Positions 63,101 to 64,000 of a stretch of DNA of 64,000 nucleotides are shown here, in pieces. A model generated the notes under the pieces. That model had not been told where the DNA came from. It saw nothing but the letters and a program-made list of their open reading frames with translations, and searched no databases. Origin of the DNA: Janthinobacterium sp. 64 (GTDB lineage Bacteria; Pseudomonadota; Gammaproteobacteria; Burkholderiales; Burkholderiaceae_D); assembly GCF_002813325.1 (NCBI RefSeq), contig NZ_PHUG01000001.1, positions 372,001 to 436,000 on the forward strand, read 5' to 3'. Position 1 is the first letter of the stretch. Every line of letters starts with the position of its first letter. A program made the position numbers and the translations under genes.

Positions 63101-63321
63101 TGGGCGTGGTGCCGCTGATGCTGGCCACGGGCGCCAGCGCCGAGACGCAGCACGCGATCGGCACGGGCGTGTTCGGCGGCATGATTACCGCCACCGTGCT
63201 GGCCGTGTTTTTCGTGCCCGTGTTTTTTGTCGTGGTGCTGGGCGCCGTCGACAAGATGGGCGCGTACTTCAAGAAACGCAATAATCACACTGCGCTTAAA
63301 GCGGTGGAAGGAGAGTTGTAA
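60175..63321 (+). CDS. RND multidrug efflux pump, HAE1 family (AcrB/AdeB-like)
   Basis: The 1048-residue proton-driven transporter has the HAE1 layout: N-terminal segment FFINRPVFAWVVAVFIVLFG, two large periplasmic loops, and twelve membrane helices. The proton-relay pair D407-D408 lies in TM4 (GIIVDDAIVVVE). TM10 and TM11 blocks include SAKNAILIVEYAR. The length and motifs match AcrB; no truncation is seen. Substrates cannot be predicted from sequence alone. Its stop overlaps the next start by one base. Confidence 0.96.
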   Translation: MPQFFINRPVFAWVVAVFIVLFGLIAIPQLPIARFPSVAPPSVSISANYPGATPQTMNDSVVGLIERELSGVKHLLYFESSTDTSGSASITVTFQPGTNPEMAQVDVQNRLKAIEPRLPQAVRQNGLTVESASSGFLMIVSLISDNGQHDEVALGDYLARNVTEELRRIPGVGKVQLFGSERAMRIWVDPAKLVSYNIAMGELTAAIAQQNAQIAPGRLGDSPAVHGQRVTIPLTVQGQLQTPAEFAAIVLRANADGSKVTIGDVAKVSLGAQSFNFSIRENGQAASGAAVMLSPGANAVQTAAAVRARMAELAHTMPAGIKYSVPFDTAPFVKISIEKVIVTLLEAMVLVFLVMYLFLQKIRYTLIPAIVAPIALMGTFTVMLLAGYSVNVLTMFGMVLAIGIIVDDAIVVVEAVERLMATEGLSPKEATSKAMREITGAVVGITLVLTAVFIPMALASGSVGAIYRQFTLAMAVSILFSAFLALTLTPALCATMLKPIGPHDHDKKGFFLWFDRQFERMTARYEKGVVAMVKRAGRSMVVYGAIVAALGVAFMQLPSAFLPEEDQGYFITSIQLPSDATMERTLDVVKLYEQHVATRPGIEVNQSILGFSFSGAGPNAGLAFTMLKDWKERNGATAQEEVALAQAAMSQAKEGVIMSLMPPAIDELGNSSGFSMRLQDRASQGIAALQAAQNQLLGLAAQSGKVAGVYPDGLPPGASVRLDIDRTKAEALGVSFTAIADMLTAAMGSTYVNDFPNAGRMQQVIIQADAPSRMQLNDVLALRIRNNAGGMVALGELVRPVWSESPLQLVRYQGYPAARISGSAAPGVSSGDAMLEMERLVKQLPPGFALAWTGQSLQEKESASQAPMLMALSMLVVFLVLAALYESWSIPVSVMLVVPLGLLGAVLAVMLRGMPNDVFFKVGMITIIGLSAKNAILIVEYARQLQAQGRGLVEATVEAARLRLRPILMTSLAFALGVVPLMLATGASAETQHAIGTGVFGGMITATVLAVFFVPVFFVVVLGAVDKMGAYFKKRNNHTALKAVEGEL

Positions 63322-64000
63322 TGCGTTTATTCTTTATCACGCCGCTGGCCGCGCTGGCCTTGTCGGCGTGTTCATTGACGCCGCCGCTGGTCAAGCCGGC
63401 GGCGCCTATCCCTGCCAGCTATGGCGAACTCGCTGCGCAGGGTAGCGCCGCGGACCTGGGCTGGCGCCAGATGCTGCTCGATGCGCGCCTGCAGCGCCTG
63501 GTCGGCATCGCGCTGGAAAACAACCGCGACTTGCGCGTGGCGTCCCTCAACGTGGAAGCCGTGCGGGCGCAGTACCAGATCCAGGATGCGGGCCGCACTC
63601 CCGCCATCGGCGCGAATGCGGGCGGCGTGCGCCAGCGCGGCGCCGACGCGGTAACGCAAAACCAGTTCACGGCCGGCATCGCCATGAGCGCGTTCGAGAT
63701 CGACCTGTTCGGCCGCCTGCGCTCGCTGTCGGACGCTGCGTTCGCGCGCTACCTGGCCACGCAGCAGGGCCAGCGCGCCGCGCACATGGCCCTGATCGGC
63801 GCCGTGGCCGACGCCTATCTGGAACAGCGGCTGGCCGAGGAGCAGCTGGCGCTGGCGCGGCAAACCCTGCTCGACTGGCGCCAGGCTTTAGTCCTGACGC
63901 AGCGCCTGCACGGCGCGCAGCAGGGCAGCGGCCTGGACGTGGCGCAGGCCGAAGGGCAGGCGGCGACGGCGGAAGCGGACGTGCAGGCGCGCGAGCGGGC
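63321..64000 (+). CDS. RND outer-membrane factor lipoprotein (OprM/NodT family), 3' end outside window
   Basis: The first 226 or so residues are present. A lipoprotein signal (MRLFFITPLAALALSAC, lipobox LSAC) is followed by the OEP repeat with alpha-barrel helices (LVGIALENNRDLRVASLNVE; YQIQDAGRTPAIGANAGGV) and beta-barrel strand FTAGIAMSAFEIDLFGRLRS. It supplies the TolC-like exit duct for the adaptor and pump upstream. ATG 63321 overlaps the pump stop (TAATG) and has GGAGAG upstream. The frame is open at base 64000. Confidence 0.94.
   Translation, partial: MRLFFITPLAALALSACSLTPPLVKPAAPIPASYGELAAQGSAADLGWRQMLLDARLQRLVGIALENNRDLRVASLNVEAVRAQYQIQDAGRTPAIGANAGGVRQRGADAVTQNQFTAGIAMSAFEIDLFGRLRSLSDAAFARYLATQQGQRAAHMALIGAVADAYLEQRLAEEQLALARQTLLDWRQALVLTQRLHGAQQGSGLDVAQAEGQAATAEADVQARER

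Noticed and set aside
60838..63288. 816-residue minus-strand open frame across the RND pump gene
   Set aside because: Shadow of the pump gene; extremely His/Arg/Gln-rich and without domains.

Overview
The window reads as a chromosomal segment of a high-GC betaproteobacterium, most likely Oxalobacteraceae and close to Janthinobacterium or Massilia. The evidence is protein-level resemblance, the smc-zipA-ligA and rpsB-tsf-pyrH-frr-uppS-cdsA-dxr-rseP-bamA-skp-lpxD-fabZ-lpxA-lpxB-rnhB orders, an FxDxF-type PEP-CTERM protein, and RatA/RnfH beside SmpB. This taxonomic call is inference; no rRNA gene is present.

Layout. 1-6308 (+): end of smc, then zipA, ligA, galU and def (chromosome structure, division, ligation, sugar nucleotide, N-terminal processing). 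6311-11588: a 100-nt palindromic repeat, then a minus-strand block with a PilZ protein, an rRNA pseudouridine synthase, glnD and map. 11816-27632 (+): a long housekeeping run covering translation factors, UMP kinase, isoprenoid and phospholipid synthesis, outer-membrane assembly and lipid A synthesis, ending in rnhB and a TrmH-family methyltransferase. A second copy of the 100-nt palindrome sits between pyrH and frr. 27699-28843: a lower-GC accessory island with a frame-broken gene carrying an 8-bp tandem repeat, and a coupled small gene. 28929-40340: ppsR/ppsA, dps, nfeD with an SPFH protein, hns, smpB, ratA/rnfH, guaB and guaA.

40341-43238 is a gene-poor accessory zone with fragments of an IS110 transposase, probably a REP-associated transposase and a histidine kinase, plus a PEP-CTERM protein, REP-like direct repeats and a small VOC protein. 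43239-46861 is the most unusual locus. It has a contractile-injection-system sheath gene followed at once by one ORF that joins a shortened VgrG/gp27-like spike-hub region to an AAA+ ATPase of the Afp15/Pvc15 type. The rest of the expected extracellular contractile injection system (eCIS) cluster is absent, and the ATPase lacks the usual Walker-B glutamate.

46923-64000: an ankyrin protein and an MFS transporter (minus strand), a three-lipoprotein operon (CsgG-like, DUF4810, DUF799), small hypotheticals, a QseBC-like two-component system, a nitroreductase, an aldo/keto reductase divergent from a LysR regulator, and a BaeSR/AdeRS-like two-component pair divergent from an RND efflux operon (adaptor, pump, outer-membrane factor) cut by the window end. 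No tRNA, rRNA or CRISPR array was seen. Long minus-strand open frames over ligA, bamA, ppsA, guaB and the RND pump are GC-driven shadows.
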